Under the pieces are notes generated by a model that was not told the origin of the DNA, ran no database searches, and saw only the letters and a program-made list of their open reading frames with translations. DNA of 25,004 nucleotides from a virus, in IMG/VR virus record IMGVR_UViG_3300048916_000276, positions 1 through 25,004 of that record. One strand, written 5' to 3'. Position numbers and translations under genes: made by a program. Below are positions 16,165-23,208 of the stretch, piece by piece. The first letter of the stretch is position 1. Every line of letters starts with the position of its first letter.

Positions 16165-16328
16165 TAGGCGTCCTTCGTCTTGGAGGCGGTCGGCTTGACG
16201 GGAACAGGGTCGGCGGCGGGCTGCGGCGCGGACTCCCCGACCAGCAGGCCCTGAGCCCGGAGCACCGGGATCTCGTCGTCGGGGACCTCGACCAGGTCGT
16301 CGAAGAAGGTGGTGCGGACCAGAGGCAT
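16164..16328 (-). CDS. 54-aa small protein in the head-tail joining region
   Basis: A short acidic protein starting MPLVRTTFFDDLVEVPDDE, with a compact N-terminal half and a Pro/Ala/Lys-rich, probably disordered C-terminus. The ATG has GAGG 5 bases upstream, overlapping the end of the previous gene, and its TAA overlaps the next start. A longer reading of the frame back to 16574 would run across the tail terminator gene and is rejected. Function is unknown; small proteins with an FDDLVEVP-like core are frequent next to actinophage neck genes. Confidence 0.65.
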   Translation of the reverse strand: MPLVRTTFFDDLVEVPDDEIPVLRAQGLLVGESAPQPAADPVPVKPTASKTKDA

Positions 16329-16339
16329 GGATTCCTCGC

Positions 16340-16837
16340 TCAGTAGAGGCGGTCGTTGACGGTCACCCACGACAGCGACAGATCGGCCTGGTAGTGGGCG
16401 TAGTCGCCTTGGTCGTCGTACAGGCGGCGGGGCGCGGTCGTCAGGTAGGCGGAGCGCACCGCCGCAGCCGGGTAGGCGACCCCGTTCGCGGTGATCTGCA
16501 AGGGCCGGGAGACGGCCCGCCGGTCCCAGGTGGCTCGGCGGATGGCGCCGGCCAGGGCTGCGGCCTGGTGCCACGGCGGTTTGTTGCTGCCCGGCACGGT
16601 GGCCCAGCAGTCGACCTGCAGCACAGGCCAGTTGACTGGCAGAAGCGGGTCAGGGTTGCCGCCAACCACCGCGACGGTGACGAACCCGGTGGCGACCCAC
16701 GGGGCGAGGGAGCCGTCGGCGTTGACGTCCGGAGGCAGAGTCGTTCCGACCATGGCCGGGGTGAACCCTGGGATGGTGGCGATCCACTGCGCGCAGACGA
16801 GTTCGTCGGTGGCCTCCAGCGGAAGGGGAGTGGTCAC
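16340..16837 (-). CDS. Tail terminator-like protein
   Basis: A 165-aa protein. The pattern VTVAVVGGNPDPLLPVNWPVLQVDCWA in ~53-79, followed by AAALAGAIRRATWD and a closing YAHYQADLSLSWV, matches the fold logic of siphovirus tail terminator/tail-to-head joining proteins (SPP1 gp17 / DUF3168-like). These form the hexamer that caps the tail tube. The GTG start has AGGGAGG 4 bases upstream. It follows the HK97-gp10-like gene, the usual order. Confidence 0.8.
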   Translation of the reverse strand: MTTPLPLEATDELVCAQWIATIPGFTPAMVGTTLPPDVNADGSLAPWVATGFVTVAVVGGNPDPLLPVNWPVLQVDCWATVPGSNKPPWHQAAALAGAIRRATWDRRAVSRPLQITANGVAYPAAAVRSAYLTTAPRRLYDDQGDYAHYQADLSLSWVTVNDRLY

Positions 16838-16851
16838 CTCGCCTCCCTCGG

Positions 16852-17229
16852 TCAGTCGCCGCGCTGCTGGTACAGCGCGGGCCGCAGGAAAGGTCGCGGC
16901 CGGGTGCCCGGGTGGTGCACCTCTCGGACCGGGTGCGCGGCGCCTTCCCAGTACAGGGCCTGCTTGCCGTTGGGGCGGATGATGTGCGGGCCGGTGCCGA
17001 GCTCGACGTAGGCGGCGTAGGTGCGGCCCTCAGCTCCGCCAGTCGCGGACACGATGAGATCCTGGCCTTCCATGTGGTGCTCGATGCTGGCGGCGAGCGC
17101 CCCGGTGTGCTGGGGGCAGTAGCGGGCGGCGTCGGCTGCGATGGCCGGGCCGAGCCGCTCGACGAACAGCCGGCCCAGGGCGCTCGTCACTTCGTGTTCC
17201 CAGGCTCCGTCGATCTCAGCGTGCGCCAT
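16852..17229 (-). CDS. HK97 gp10-like neck/tail completion protein
   Basis: A 125-aa protein with the gp10-family hallmarks: YCPQHTGALAASIEHH near 38-53, TYAAYVELGTGPHIIRP at ~70-86, then a hydrophobic ALYWEG and a basic VHHPGTRPRPFLRPAL motif ending at ~119. This family belongs to the neck/head-tail connection of HK97-like phages. The ATG has GAGGAGG 5 bases upstream. It sits between the head closure and tail terminator genes as expected. Confidence 0.9.
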   Translation of the reverse strand: MAHAEIDGAWEHEVTSALGRLFVERLGPAIAADAARYCPQHTGALAASIEHHMEGQDLIVSATGGAEGRTYAAYVELGTGPHIIRPNGKQALYWEGAAHPVREVHHPGTRPRPFLRPALYQQRGD

Positions 17230-17239
17230 GGCAGCCTCC

Positions 17240-17647
17240 TCAGTCCGATGCGGCGGTGACGCCCGACCTCAGGCGCAGCGTCAGTGTCTTCGGCGGCGGG
17301 TAGTAGCCGATGCCGGGCTGCTCCTGAATGTTCTCGATCATGAAGTAGCGGCCGGTTGTCTCGTCCCGGATGGTGTCCGTGGTCCGTACATCGGCCCAGT
17401 TCGGCACGTTGCATGTGATCGAGCGGATGATCTGTTGCCGCTGGCTCGCCGAGTCGAAGGCCACCTGCTCGGTCTCCGCCAGCGCCGCCGGAACCCCCGT
17501 ATAGAGGGGAACCCCGACGTCCGTCGCGTCGCCGTACGCGTTGACGGCCGTGCCGCGCATGATCGTGATCGTGCGGTTCCAGAACCGAAGGACCCCGGCG
17601 GTTCCGGAAGCACCCCCGCTGCCGAGGTTCGGCCGGCGGCGGGCCAT
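17240..17647 (-). CDS. Head closure (head-tail joining, SPP1 gp16-like) protein
   Basis: A 135-aa protein starting MARRRPNLGSGG. It has RTITIMRGTAVNAYGD, a VPLYTGVPAALAE block, an ITCNVPNWADVRTTD segment, then TTGRYFMIENIQEQPG and a final TLTLRL strand: the small beta-barrel pattern of head closure proteins. The ATG overlaps the adaptor stop as TGATG. The frame remains open upstream to 18457, but that part is antiphase to the adaptor gene and rejected. Confidence 0.85.
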   Translation of the reverse strand: MARRRPNLGSGGASGTAGVLRFWNRTITIMRGTAVNAYGDATDVGVPLYTGVPAALAETEQVAFDSASQRQQIIRSITCNVPNWADVRTTDTIRDETTGRYFMIENIQEQPGIGYYPPPKTLTLRLRSGVTAASD

Positions 17648-18582
17648 CAGCCGACCCGCCGGTAGTCGTCGAGCAGCATCTCGACCTCGGTCGCCAGAGC
17701 CCCTGTTCCGCCTGCCAGCTGCCCTGACAGAGACTGAGCCGCAATGGCGTCGATTCCCTCCAGGGCCTCCACTGCGGCGGCGAGAACCGCGGCGTGAATC
17801 ACGTTCGGCGGGAGTGCCGACACGACAGCCCCACTCGCGTGGTTCTGAGTCAGGGGCTGGGCGAGCTGAACGGTGCCCGGCCCGGTCTGCACCGCAGTTG
17901 CCGTGTTCGGAAGCACCACCGGGGCGGTGGCAGTCGCGCCGCTCACGGCAATCGTCTCCGTGGACGCCCCGTCGTAGCAAAACCCGGCCGTGCCATGCGC
18001 ACCGCCCCAGCCCGTCACGTCGTCCACACTGATCGACATGGCGCCCGCGGCAGCAGGCGCGGTAAGGCCTGCGTGCGGCCAACCCGACGTATAGGACGTC
18101 TGCACCTGCCAGCCGCCCCGCCCCTGCCGCCAGTCGATCCAGCCCGGAGCCACGTCGATGGCACTGCCACCCGACGGGCCCGTCGCCGGAACCGGCCCGG
18201 CGAAGGCCGCTGAACTGCGGAGCCGGAACTGGCCGGCAGGCACCGGTGACCACACCGAAGGAAAGGTGCGCGCCGGTGACAAGAGCACCGCCCACACGTC
18301 CGACAGATGCCGATGCCGCGCGACGACCGCGCCCATCCGGGTGTGCCGGTCCACCGAGACCCGCGACCCGCCCGGACCGGCCTGCGTCTCCGTCACCACC
18401 GTCGCCCGCAGCGGCTGCCGACAGTAGGTGTCCACGACGGCCGTCGCACTCCAGCACACCTGCTGAAGCTGAGCGAACTGCGACGAGGCATCAGCGGTCA
18501 AGGTCGGCATCACCTTCCAGCTGATCCCCGCCGGCTGCGCCAGCAGCATCCCCGGCGTGATGTACGGCGTCGCCACAGCCAC
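17647..18582 (-). CDS. Head-tail adaptor (connector) protein with beta insertion
   Basis: A 311-aa protein. The N-terminal helical segment (YITPGMLLAQPAG, then FAQLQQVCWSATAVVDTYCRQPL) and the C-terminal helices (NVIHAAVLAAAVEALEGIDA, LATEVEMLLDDYRRVG) are the two ends of a gp6/gp15-type adaptor. The ~200 residues between are beta-rich (VSVDRHTRMGAVV, WSPVPAGQFRL, then a MSISVDDVTGWGG domain). Simple adaptors are ~100 aa, so this is an expanded form. The start is GTG with only a weak GGGGGTGA site. It binds the portal and carries the head closure protein. Confidence 0.8.
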   Translation of the reverse strand: MAVATPYITPGMLLAQPAGISWKVMPTLTADASSQFAQLQQVCWSATAVVDTYCRQPLRATVVTETQAGPGGSRVSVDRHTRMGAVVARHRHLSDVWAVLLSPARTFPSVWSPVPAGQFRLRSSAAFAGPVPATGPSGGSAIDVAPGWIDWRQGRGGWQVQTSYTSGWPHAGLTAPAAAGAMSISVDDVTGWGGAHGTAGFCYDGASTETIAVSGATATAPVVLPNTATAVQTGPGTVQLAQPLTQNHASGAVVSALPPNVIHAAVLAAAVEALEGIDAIAAQSLSGQLAGGTGALATEVEMLLDDYRRVG

Positions 18583-18634
18583 TCACCCCCTGCTCGGATC
18601 GGTGCGCGACTGCGCGCTCGGCCTGATGAGGCGG

Positions 18635-18997
18635 CTACTCGGAGGACGGGTCCGGACGGCTCGCGGCGGCCTTCCGCCCGCGGGCGGCCTTCGCGGGAGC
18701 AGACTCCTCGGCCTGCCCGGCAGCGCCGGACTCCTGCCGCGCCGCGCCCACGGCCTGAGCCGCCTGCACCAGCTGCTGTACCGCGTCGAGGAGCGTCGCC
18801 GGGTCCTTGCGCCGCTCCATCTCCTCCGCGATCAGACGGTGCTGCCGAGCCACGTCCGTCTCCCAGGTCGGAAACGACTGCAGCTCCTCGGCGAGTTCCT
18901 CCGGCAGGTCGAACCCGCCGTGAACCGGGTCGGCCTCGATACGGCCATGGACGGGGTGTTCGAGCGCGGTCGCGCCCGTACGCGAGTAGAGGCGCAT
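18635..18997 (-). CDS. Small charged protein of unknown function in the head module
   Basis: A 120-aa protein starting MRLYSRTGATALEHPVHGRIEADP. The first ~50 residues include GGFDLPEELAEELQSFP. The middle is helical (ARQHRLIAEEMERRKDP, then LLDAVQQLVQAAQAV) and the C-terminus is Ala/Lys/Arg-rich and probably disordered. The ATG has GAGGAG 7 bases upstream. Small proteins of this kind commonly lie between the capsid and adaptor genes in actinophages; the role is unknown. Confidence 0.75.
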   Translation of the reverse strand: MRLYSRTGATALEHPVHGRIEADPVHGGFDLPEELAEELQSFPTWETDVARQHRLIAEEMERRKDPATLLDAVQQLVQAAQAVGAARQESGAAGQAEESAPAKAARGRKAAASRPDPSSE

Positions 18998-19038
18998 GCC
19001 TGCTCTCCTCGAAGGGTGATGGAGCGGATGAGGGCGGG

Positions 19039-19479
19039 TCAGCGGCCGTAAAGGCTGAAGCTGACCCCAGTGAAAGTCGGGCTGCCAGTCCCGGTGACCG
19101 TCCAGCGGATCCGGCCGTTGTAGGTGAGGCCGTAGCCGGTCGAGATGTTGCCCGCGACCGTGCCCGCGAAGCCGAGGGCGGCGCCGGAGATCGCCGTCGG
19201 GTTCGAGGTAAGAATCCAGTTCCCGAAGGCGTCGCGGACGTCGAAGAAGACCGCCAGGCTCGGGCTGGTGCCGGTCGGGGCGTTCGCCACGTTGACGACC
19301 AGCAGGCCGTTCGACACCGACGAGACATCAATCAGGCCGCCGGTTGCACCGTTGACCTGGTTGGTGATGTTGGCCGTCACGCTGTCCGAGTTGCTGTTCA
19401 GCGTCAGCCCGTCAGCGCGAAACAGCTCCTGTGTGGCAGTGAAGTTCGGCATAGGTACACCCGCACGGGCCGGCGGCAT
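19039..19479 (-). CDS. Beta-rich protein after the capsid gene (possible capsid decoration)
   Basis: A 146-aa protein starting MPPARAGVPMPNFTATQELF. It is rich in Ser/Thr/Val/Gly, with GLLVVNVANAPTGTSPSLAVF and DAFGNWILTSNPTAISG, then IRWTVTGTGSPTFTGVSF: an Ig- or jelly-roll-type sandwich. I chose ATG 19479 because AAGGAGG lies 5 bases upstream; the frame's first ATG at 19596 has no ribosome site. Position directly after the major capsid gene suggests a head decoration or fibre protein, which is inferred from context. Confidence 0.75.
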   Translation of the reverse strand: MPPARAGVPMPNFTATQELFRADGLTLNSNSDSVTANITNQVNGATGGLIDVSSVSNGLLVVNVANAPTGTSPSLAVFFDVRDAFGNWILTSNPTAISGAALGFAGTVAGNISTGYGLTYNGRIRWTVTGTGSPTFTGVSFSLYGR

Positions 19480-19504
19480 CTGGGCCTCCTTCTGTTTGTC
19501 GACG

Positions 19505-19597
19505 GTTGCAGAGTGGCCGGGAGTGCTTAGTTCCCGGCCACTACGAACCGCCCTCCTGTCATCAGTTCGGCAGGAAGGCCGTTGTCGGCTCTGCAAC
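19505..19597 (-). other. Nested hairpins between capsid and next gene (terminator/attenuator candidate)
   Basis: AGTGGCCGGGA (19512-19522) pairs perfectly with TCCCGGCCACT (19532-19542). A wider inverted repeat GTTGCAGAG (19505-19513) / CTCTGCAAC (19589-19597) encloses it, and a weaker stem lies between. There is no U tract. It could reduce read-through or stabilise the capsid message 3' end. Confidence 0.6.
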
Positions 19598-19630
19598 TGG
19601 CGTGGACGGACTGCAGGTCATCGCCGGGTG

Positions 19631-21130
19631 TCAGGCGACATTCTGCAAAGACGCCATCGCCACGGGCGCGCGGTTCAGGAAGGCTCCGACACTGCGGATT
19701 TCGTACTCGCGCCTCGGGCCCCCGCCTGCGGTGTTGGCGATGCGGGAGACGCCGTAGTCAAACTGGGCGGTGTCGCGCAGGGCGCGGTACTCCAGGACGC
19801 TCTGGATGTTGGCCTGCGGGAACGGCACGCGGTCGGTGCGGGCGATGATCGTGCCCGGCGGGAGGGAGGTGTGGACCTCGATCGGGACCGTGACACCGCC
19901 CGCGGGGGCGTTGACGATCTCGCCGACGCGGCCACCGGCGGTGACGGAGACGCGGCCGGCGGAGTCGGTGTTGAGGTAGGTGGTCGCCGAGGACGAGCCG
20001 AGGATGAGGTTGGCGATCGACTGGGCCTGGACGGCGTTGACCATGATGGCGGTGGGCGAGCACTTGACCTGCTGCCAGAGCGGGAGGAAGAGCAGGTTCT
20101 CGATCTCGGTGATGCTGCCGCCGGTGAGTGTGAGGGCGGCGCCGTTGAGCGAGTTGTTGATGGAGGGGTTGGCGGTTCCGGTGCCGGGCTGTCCCCACTG
20201 GCCGGCGCCGTTGTAGTCGCCGGCGAGGCTGGCGAGGAAGCCGTCGTACTCGGCGGGGGCAGCGGAGCCGTTGTCGGCGGCGGCGTTGTAGGTGGGGGAG
20301 GCGTTGGCGGTGCCCTGCCAGGAGGTGGACAGGTCAGGGGCGGCGTTGAGGGTGGGGAGCGCCTGGTTCGCGTTGATGATCTTGGTCATGGTGACCGCGT
20401 TCACCGTGGTGGTCGTGTAGTAGTACCAGGTCGTCCCGTTGGCGGACTGGAACCAGTCGTAGCAGACCGCGCCGCGCACCGAACCGACCGTCGCCGAGAC
20501 GGAGTTGGTGGAACCGGCACCGGTCGCGATGCTGGCGCTATTGCCCTGGCTGTTGCCGTTGCCATAGTAGTAGCCGGTGCCGGTGCGGGCCGCGACGCCG
20601 ACGTACACGGTGGTGGTCGCGGCCATGGTGCCGCCCGTGGTCGAGGTGGCCAGCGTGGGTGCCGCGGGCCGGGCGAGCGGGAAGGACTGGCCGCCCATGA
20701 GCTGCCGGTCGTCGCCGATGAGGACCTGGTTGAGGACCTGGAAGGTGCTGATGGCGAACGGGTCGCCGTAGCCCTGGGCCAGGTCGTAGGCGTCCTGCGT
20801 GACCAGGCCCGCGAAGCCGGTCGGCTTGTACCTCGCCTGGAAGTCCTGCTCCTGGAACTGCACTTCGTTGGCGGCGTAGTCGAAGCCCATCGCGGGGCTC
20901 GGCTGGCTGTTGGTGAGGTTCATGATGGCGCGCCATACGGCGTAGGGGTTGCCGTTGGGGCTCTTGACGCGGGCGACGATGTCGCGGAACGGGGTGACGA
21001 CCGGGATGAGGGAGACGAGCTCGCTCAGGTCGTACGAGTAGATGCCGGTGTTGTTGAGGATTCCGCTGGTCTGGGCCTTGCTGATGGCGGCCAGCGTGTC
21101 CTCGGTCATGCTGCCGAGCGATGCGCTCAA
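19631..21130 (-). CDS. Major capsid protein (HK97 fold) with Ig-like insertion
   Basis: A 499-aa protein. The N-terminal region (AISKAQTSGILNNTG, LVSLIPVVTPFRDIVAR, then AVWRAIMNLTN and FQEQDFQARYKPTGFAG) and the C-terminal P/A-domain end (PFPQANIQSVLEYRAL, FDYGVSRIANTAGGGPRREYEI) are typical of actinophage capsid proteins. Between residues ~156 and ~256 lies an inserted beta domain starting APTLATSTTGGTM with VYVGVAART, WYYYTTTTV and MTKI strands, like an Ig/fibronectin module exposed on the shell. The start is TTG at 21130: AGGAGG ends 6 bases upstream, whereas the in-frame ATG at 21148 lies upstream of that site. It is flanked by hairpins on both sides. Confidence 0.92.
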   Translation of the reverse strand: MSASLGSMTEDTLAAISKAQTSGILNNTGIYSYDLSELVSLIPVVTPFRDIVARVKSPNGNPYAVWRAIMNLTNSQPSPAMGFDYAANEVQFQEQDFQARYKPTGFAGLVTQDAYDLAQGYGDPFAISTFQVLNQVLIGDDRQLMGGQSFPLARPAAPTLATSTTGGTMAATTTVYVGVAARTGTGYYYGNGNSQGNSASIATGAGSTNSVSATVGSVRGAVCYDWFQSANGTTWYYYTTTTVNAVTMTKIINANQALPTLNAAPDLSTSWQGTANASPTYNAAADNGSAAPAEYDGFLASLAGDYNGAGQWGQPGTGTANPSINNSLNGAALTLTGGSITEIENLLFLPLWQQVKCSPTAIMVNAVQAQSIANLILGSSSATTYLNTDSAGRVSVTAGGRVGEIVNAPAGGVTVPIEVHTSLPPGTIIARTDRVPFPQANIQSVLEYRALRDTAQFDYGVSRIANTAGGGPRREYEIRSVGAFLNRAPVAMASLQNVA

Positions 21131-21136
21131 GGGGTG

Positions 21137-21142
21137 CCTCCT
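21137..21142 (-). promoter_or_regulatory. Ribosome binding site that fixes the capsid TTG start
   Basis: A perfect AGGAGG six bases before TTG (21130-21128). The alternative ATG at 21148-21146 would put this site inside the gene, so the TTG is preferred. Confidence 0.8.
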
Positions 21143-21152
21143 GGGCATGCGA

Positions 21153-21188
21153 AAGCCCCCGGGGCGCTGGGCGCTCGTCCGGAGGCTT
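21153..21188 (-). terminator. Hairpin between scaffold and capsid genes
   Basis: On the minus strand AAGCCTCCGG (21188-21179) pairs with CCGGGGGCTT (21162-21153), with one G-U pair and an inner GCGC-CCA-GCGC stem, followed by only TTT in all. It looks like a weak terminator or an mRNA processing/stability element ahead of the capsid message. Confidence 0.55.
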
Positions 21189-21211
21189 GGGGGGTGTCTG
21201 GGTGCGGGTGG

Positions 21212-22822
21212 TTACCGCGGCTGGTGGATCGCCTGGAGCGCGGCGATGGCGGCGGCCTGCATGTCGTTGGCGGCGCGGTTCTGCTCGGCGGCGGTGCCCC
21301 GGTAGAGCACGCCCTTGAGTTCGCGGGCCTTGGCGACGTCGACGGCCGGGGGTGCGCCGTGGTCCTGGCCGCGCATGTGCTCGCGCGGCGGGGTCGCTCC
21401 GTTGGTGAAGATCTTCGGCTGGGCGGGCTGTTCCTCCAGCACCCCGATGCGGCCCTTGAGTGTCTCGACGAGTTCCGCCAGTTCCAGGACGGCATCGCTG
21501 GTCTTGGCGATCTTTTCGGCCTGGTCGGCGCTGTTCTTCGTCAGGACGTCTTCGACCGCAGCCAGGAGGCTGCTCTTGAACATGTCGGAGATGGTGTCGG
21601 TGTCGGTGGTCTTGGTGACGGTCTCGTCGTCGTCCGGCGGCGCGTCGGCGGGGGTGCCGGCGTCGGCTGCGGGCTGCGGTTCGAGGTCGGGGGTGTCGTC
21701 GTCGGCGGAGTCGTCCTCGGCGTCCGCGGTGTCGCCGGTGCCGGTGGCGTCGGGCTCGGCTTCGGAGTTGGCGACAGGGGTGACGTCGGCGGGGTCGACG
21801 ATGCCGATGAGGCGCCCGGCCTGGTCGTAGACGACGACCACGGGCGGCTTCTCGCCGTTGGCCTTGGCCACCGGCTCGCCGGGGTGGGGCTCGGTGGTCT
21901 TCTCGACCTCGGCGGTGCCCATCGCGGGCTCCTCGCCGGCCGCTGCGGTGCGGTCCTCGGACGGGGTGGGCGTGGGCATGTCGGGCTCCTCGTGGGCGGT
22001 CTTGACGACCGGGGCTTCGGGCAGCGACGCCAGCACCTTCTGCAGGTGCTCGGTCGCGGTGCGGATCGCGGCCTCGTTCGCCGCGGAGAGGACGCGGCCG
22101 GCCTTGGCGACCTGGCCGAGGGCCTCGACGGTGTCGAGCGCGGCGGGTTCCAGCCCGGCGAGGGCCTTGCCGACGGTGGCCATGGCCTCGCCGGCCAGGT
22201 CGGCTGCGGCCTGCTCGCCGACGGCGAACGACGCGAGAGTGTCGATCACGTAGTCGAGGGCGCACTGGGCGTCTTGCAGGTCCCACGCGTCGTAGGCGTC
22301 GTCGGGGTCGGCACCGGCGGCTTCGAGCATCTCGCGTTCGGCGAGGACGCCGAGGGCGTTCTTGAGGCGGACCGCGATGCTCGTCCACTTCTGGGCGGTG
22401 GCCGCGTCGATCGCCTCCCAGGCGGGGGAGCCGGGGTCGTTGGGGTCGCCGGGCGCGTCGTCGTCGGGGGCCGCAAGGACCATCGTGGGGTCGAGGCCGT
22501 CCTCGGAGTCGTCGAGGTCGGCGCCGATGCCGGCGTCCTTGGCGACGTCGTCGCGGCGGCGTGCGCGCTGCGCGGCCTCGTGCATGAGCTTGGCGATGGC
22601 CCCGGGGCTGCCGGTCATCGTCACGGTCTCCTCCTGGGGCGTGGGCTCGGCGGTCTTGCCGATCAGGTCTCGCACGAAGCCGGGCGCCATGAGGCCCCGG
22701 CTGTCGGCGGCGTTCTTGGCGATGAGGAACCGCGTGCCGTTGGCGGCCTTGTCGACCAGGTCCACGCGGGGGATGGTCGCGTCACGCAGCTCGGTGAACT
22801 CGTCGTCAGCGGGTGTGGTCAT
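21212..22822 (-). CDS. Scaffolding protein with XkdF-type C-terminal motif at its start
   Basis: A 536-aa, highly acidic, Ala/Glu/Asp-rich protein. Residues ~15-36 (ATIPRVDLVDKAANGTRF) resemble the EVSLVD..AN motif normally found after the protease domain of XkdF-like proteins. Helical stretches follow. Residues ~325-435 are Pro/Glu/Asp-rich with a VVVVYDQAGRLIGIV segment. A C-terminal coiled coil (LELAELVETLKGRIGVLEEQ) and a basic/hydrophobic tail (AAIAALQAIHQPR) would bind the capsid protein. The ATG overlaps the protease stop as TGATG and has AGGAG 6 bases upstream. Possible internal starts at 21979 and 21922 have GAGGAG six bases upstream. Confidence 0.82.
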   Translation of the reverse strand: MTTPADDEFTELRDATIPRVDLVDKAANGTRFLIAKNAADSRGLMAPGFVRDLIGKTAEPTPQEETVTMTGSPGAIAKLMHEAAQRARRRDDVAKDAGIGADLDDSEDGLDPTMVLAAPDDDAPGDPNDPGSPAWEAIDAATAQKWTSIAVRLKNALGVLAEREMLEAAGADPDDAYDAWDLQDAQCALDYVIDTLASFAVGEQAAADLAGEAMATVGKALAGLEPAALDTVEALGQVAKAGRVLSAANEAAIRTATEHLQKVLASLPEAPVVKTAHEEPDMPTPTPSEDRTAAAGEEPAMGTAEVEKTTEPHPGEPVAKANGEKPPVVVVYDQAGRLIGIVDPADVTPVANSEAEPDATGTGDTADAEDDSADDDTPDLEPQPAADAGTPADAPPDDDETVTKTTDTDTISDMFKSSLLAAVEDVLTKNSADQAEKIAKTSDAVLELAELVETLKGRIGVLEEQPAQPKIFTNGATPPREHMRGQDHGAPPAVDVAKARELKGVLYRGTAAEQNRAANDMQAAAIAALQAIHQPR

Positions 22823-23199
22823 CAGCTGCTCCTGTTGGGAATGCGCCGCGCCGTTCCCTGCGGCGAGAAACCGGTGATCCGGCCGGACTTGTAGAGGTGC
22901 CAGGCGGCTTCGTCGAGGACGGCGCCGACGAGCCAGTCACCGGCCTTCACCACGACGCCGTCGCCGAGGTCCCAGTCGGGGCCGCGCCACACGTACGACT
23001 CGACGACGGTGGCCGCGCCGGTCGTGCCGTCGATGTGGTTGAGGCCGACCTGGGAGCCGCCGTCCCGGAGGAAGCTCCACGCGGCTTTCTCCAGCTCCTC
23101 CGGGGTGAAGAAATCACGGCCGCCGTCGGCGCCCTTCTGAATCCGCGGGTCGGGTCCCGCCTGGTAGGCGATGCCGAGGACGTAGCGCTGCTCGGGCAC
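22822..23199 (-). CDS. XkdF-like prohead protease domain
   Basis: A 125-aa protein with the XkdF/S78-like pattern: FTPEELEKAAWSFL, VGLNHIDGTTGAATVVESYVW with probable catalytic His55, then KAGDWLVGAVLDE and WHLYKSGRITGFSPQG with probable catalytic Ser112. It would cleave scaffold and capsid during head maturation. It starts at GTG (23199) with TAGGAGG six bases upstream, the site overlapping the stop of the previous gene. It ends within 10 residues of the GFS motif; the usual C-terminal part appears at the start of the next gene, so the protease-scaffold unit is split in two. Confidence 0.85.
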   Translation of the reverse strand: MPEQRYVLGIAYQAGPDPRIQKGADGGRDFFTPEELEKAAWSFLRDGGSQVGLNHIDGTTGAATVVESYVWRGPDWDLGDGVVVKAGDWLVGAVLDEAAWHLYKSGRITGFSPQGTARRIPNRSS

Positions 23200-23208
23200 G
23201 GGGACCTC

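Noticed and set aside
17648-18457. Upstream extension of the head closure frame
   Set aside because: It overlaps the adaptor gene in another frame; the ATG at 17647 with TGATG overlap is the better start.
21131-21148. ATG at 21148 as capsid start
   Set aside because: It lies upstream of the AGGAGG site, which is correctly spaced for the TTG at 21130.
19145-22894. 1249-codon plus-strand open frame opposite capsid and scaffold genes
   Set aside because: It is antisense to well-supported capsid, scaffold and protease genes. The protein is Gly/Val/Arg/Asp-rich with no domain, the usual shadow in GC-rich DNA.
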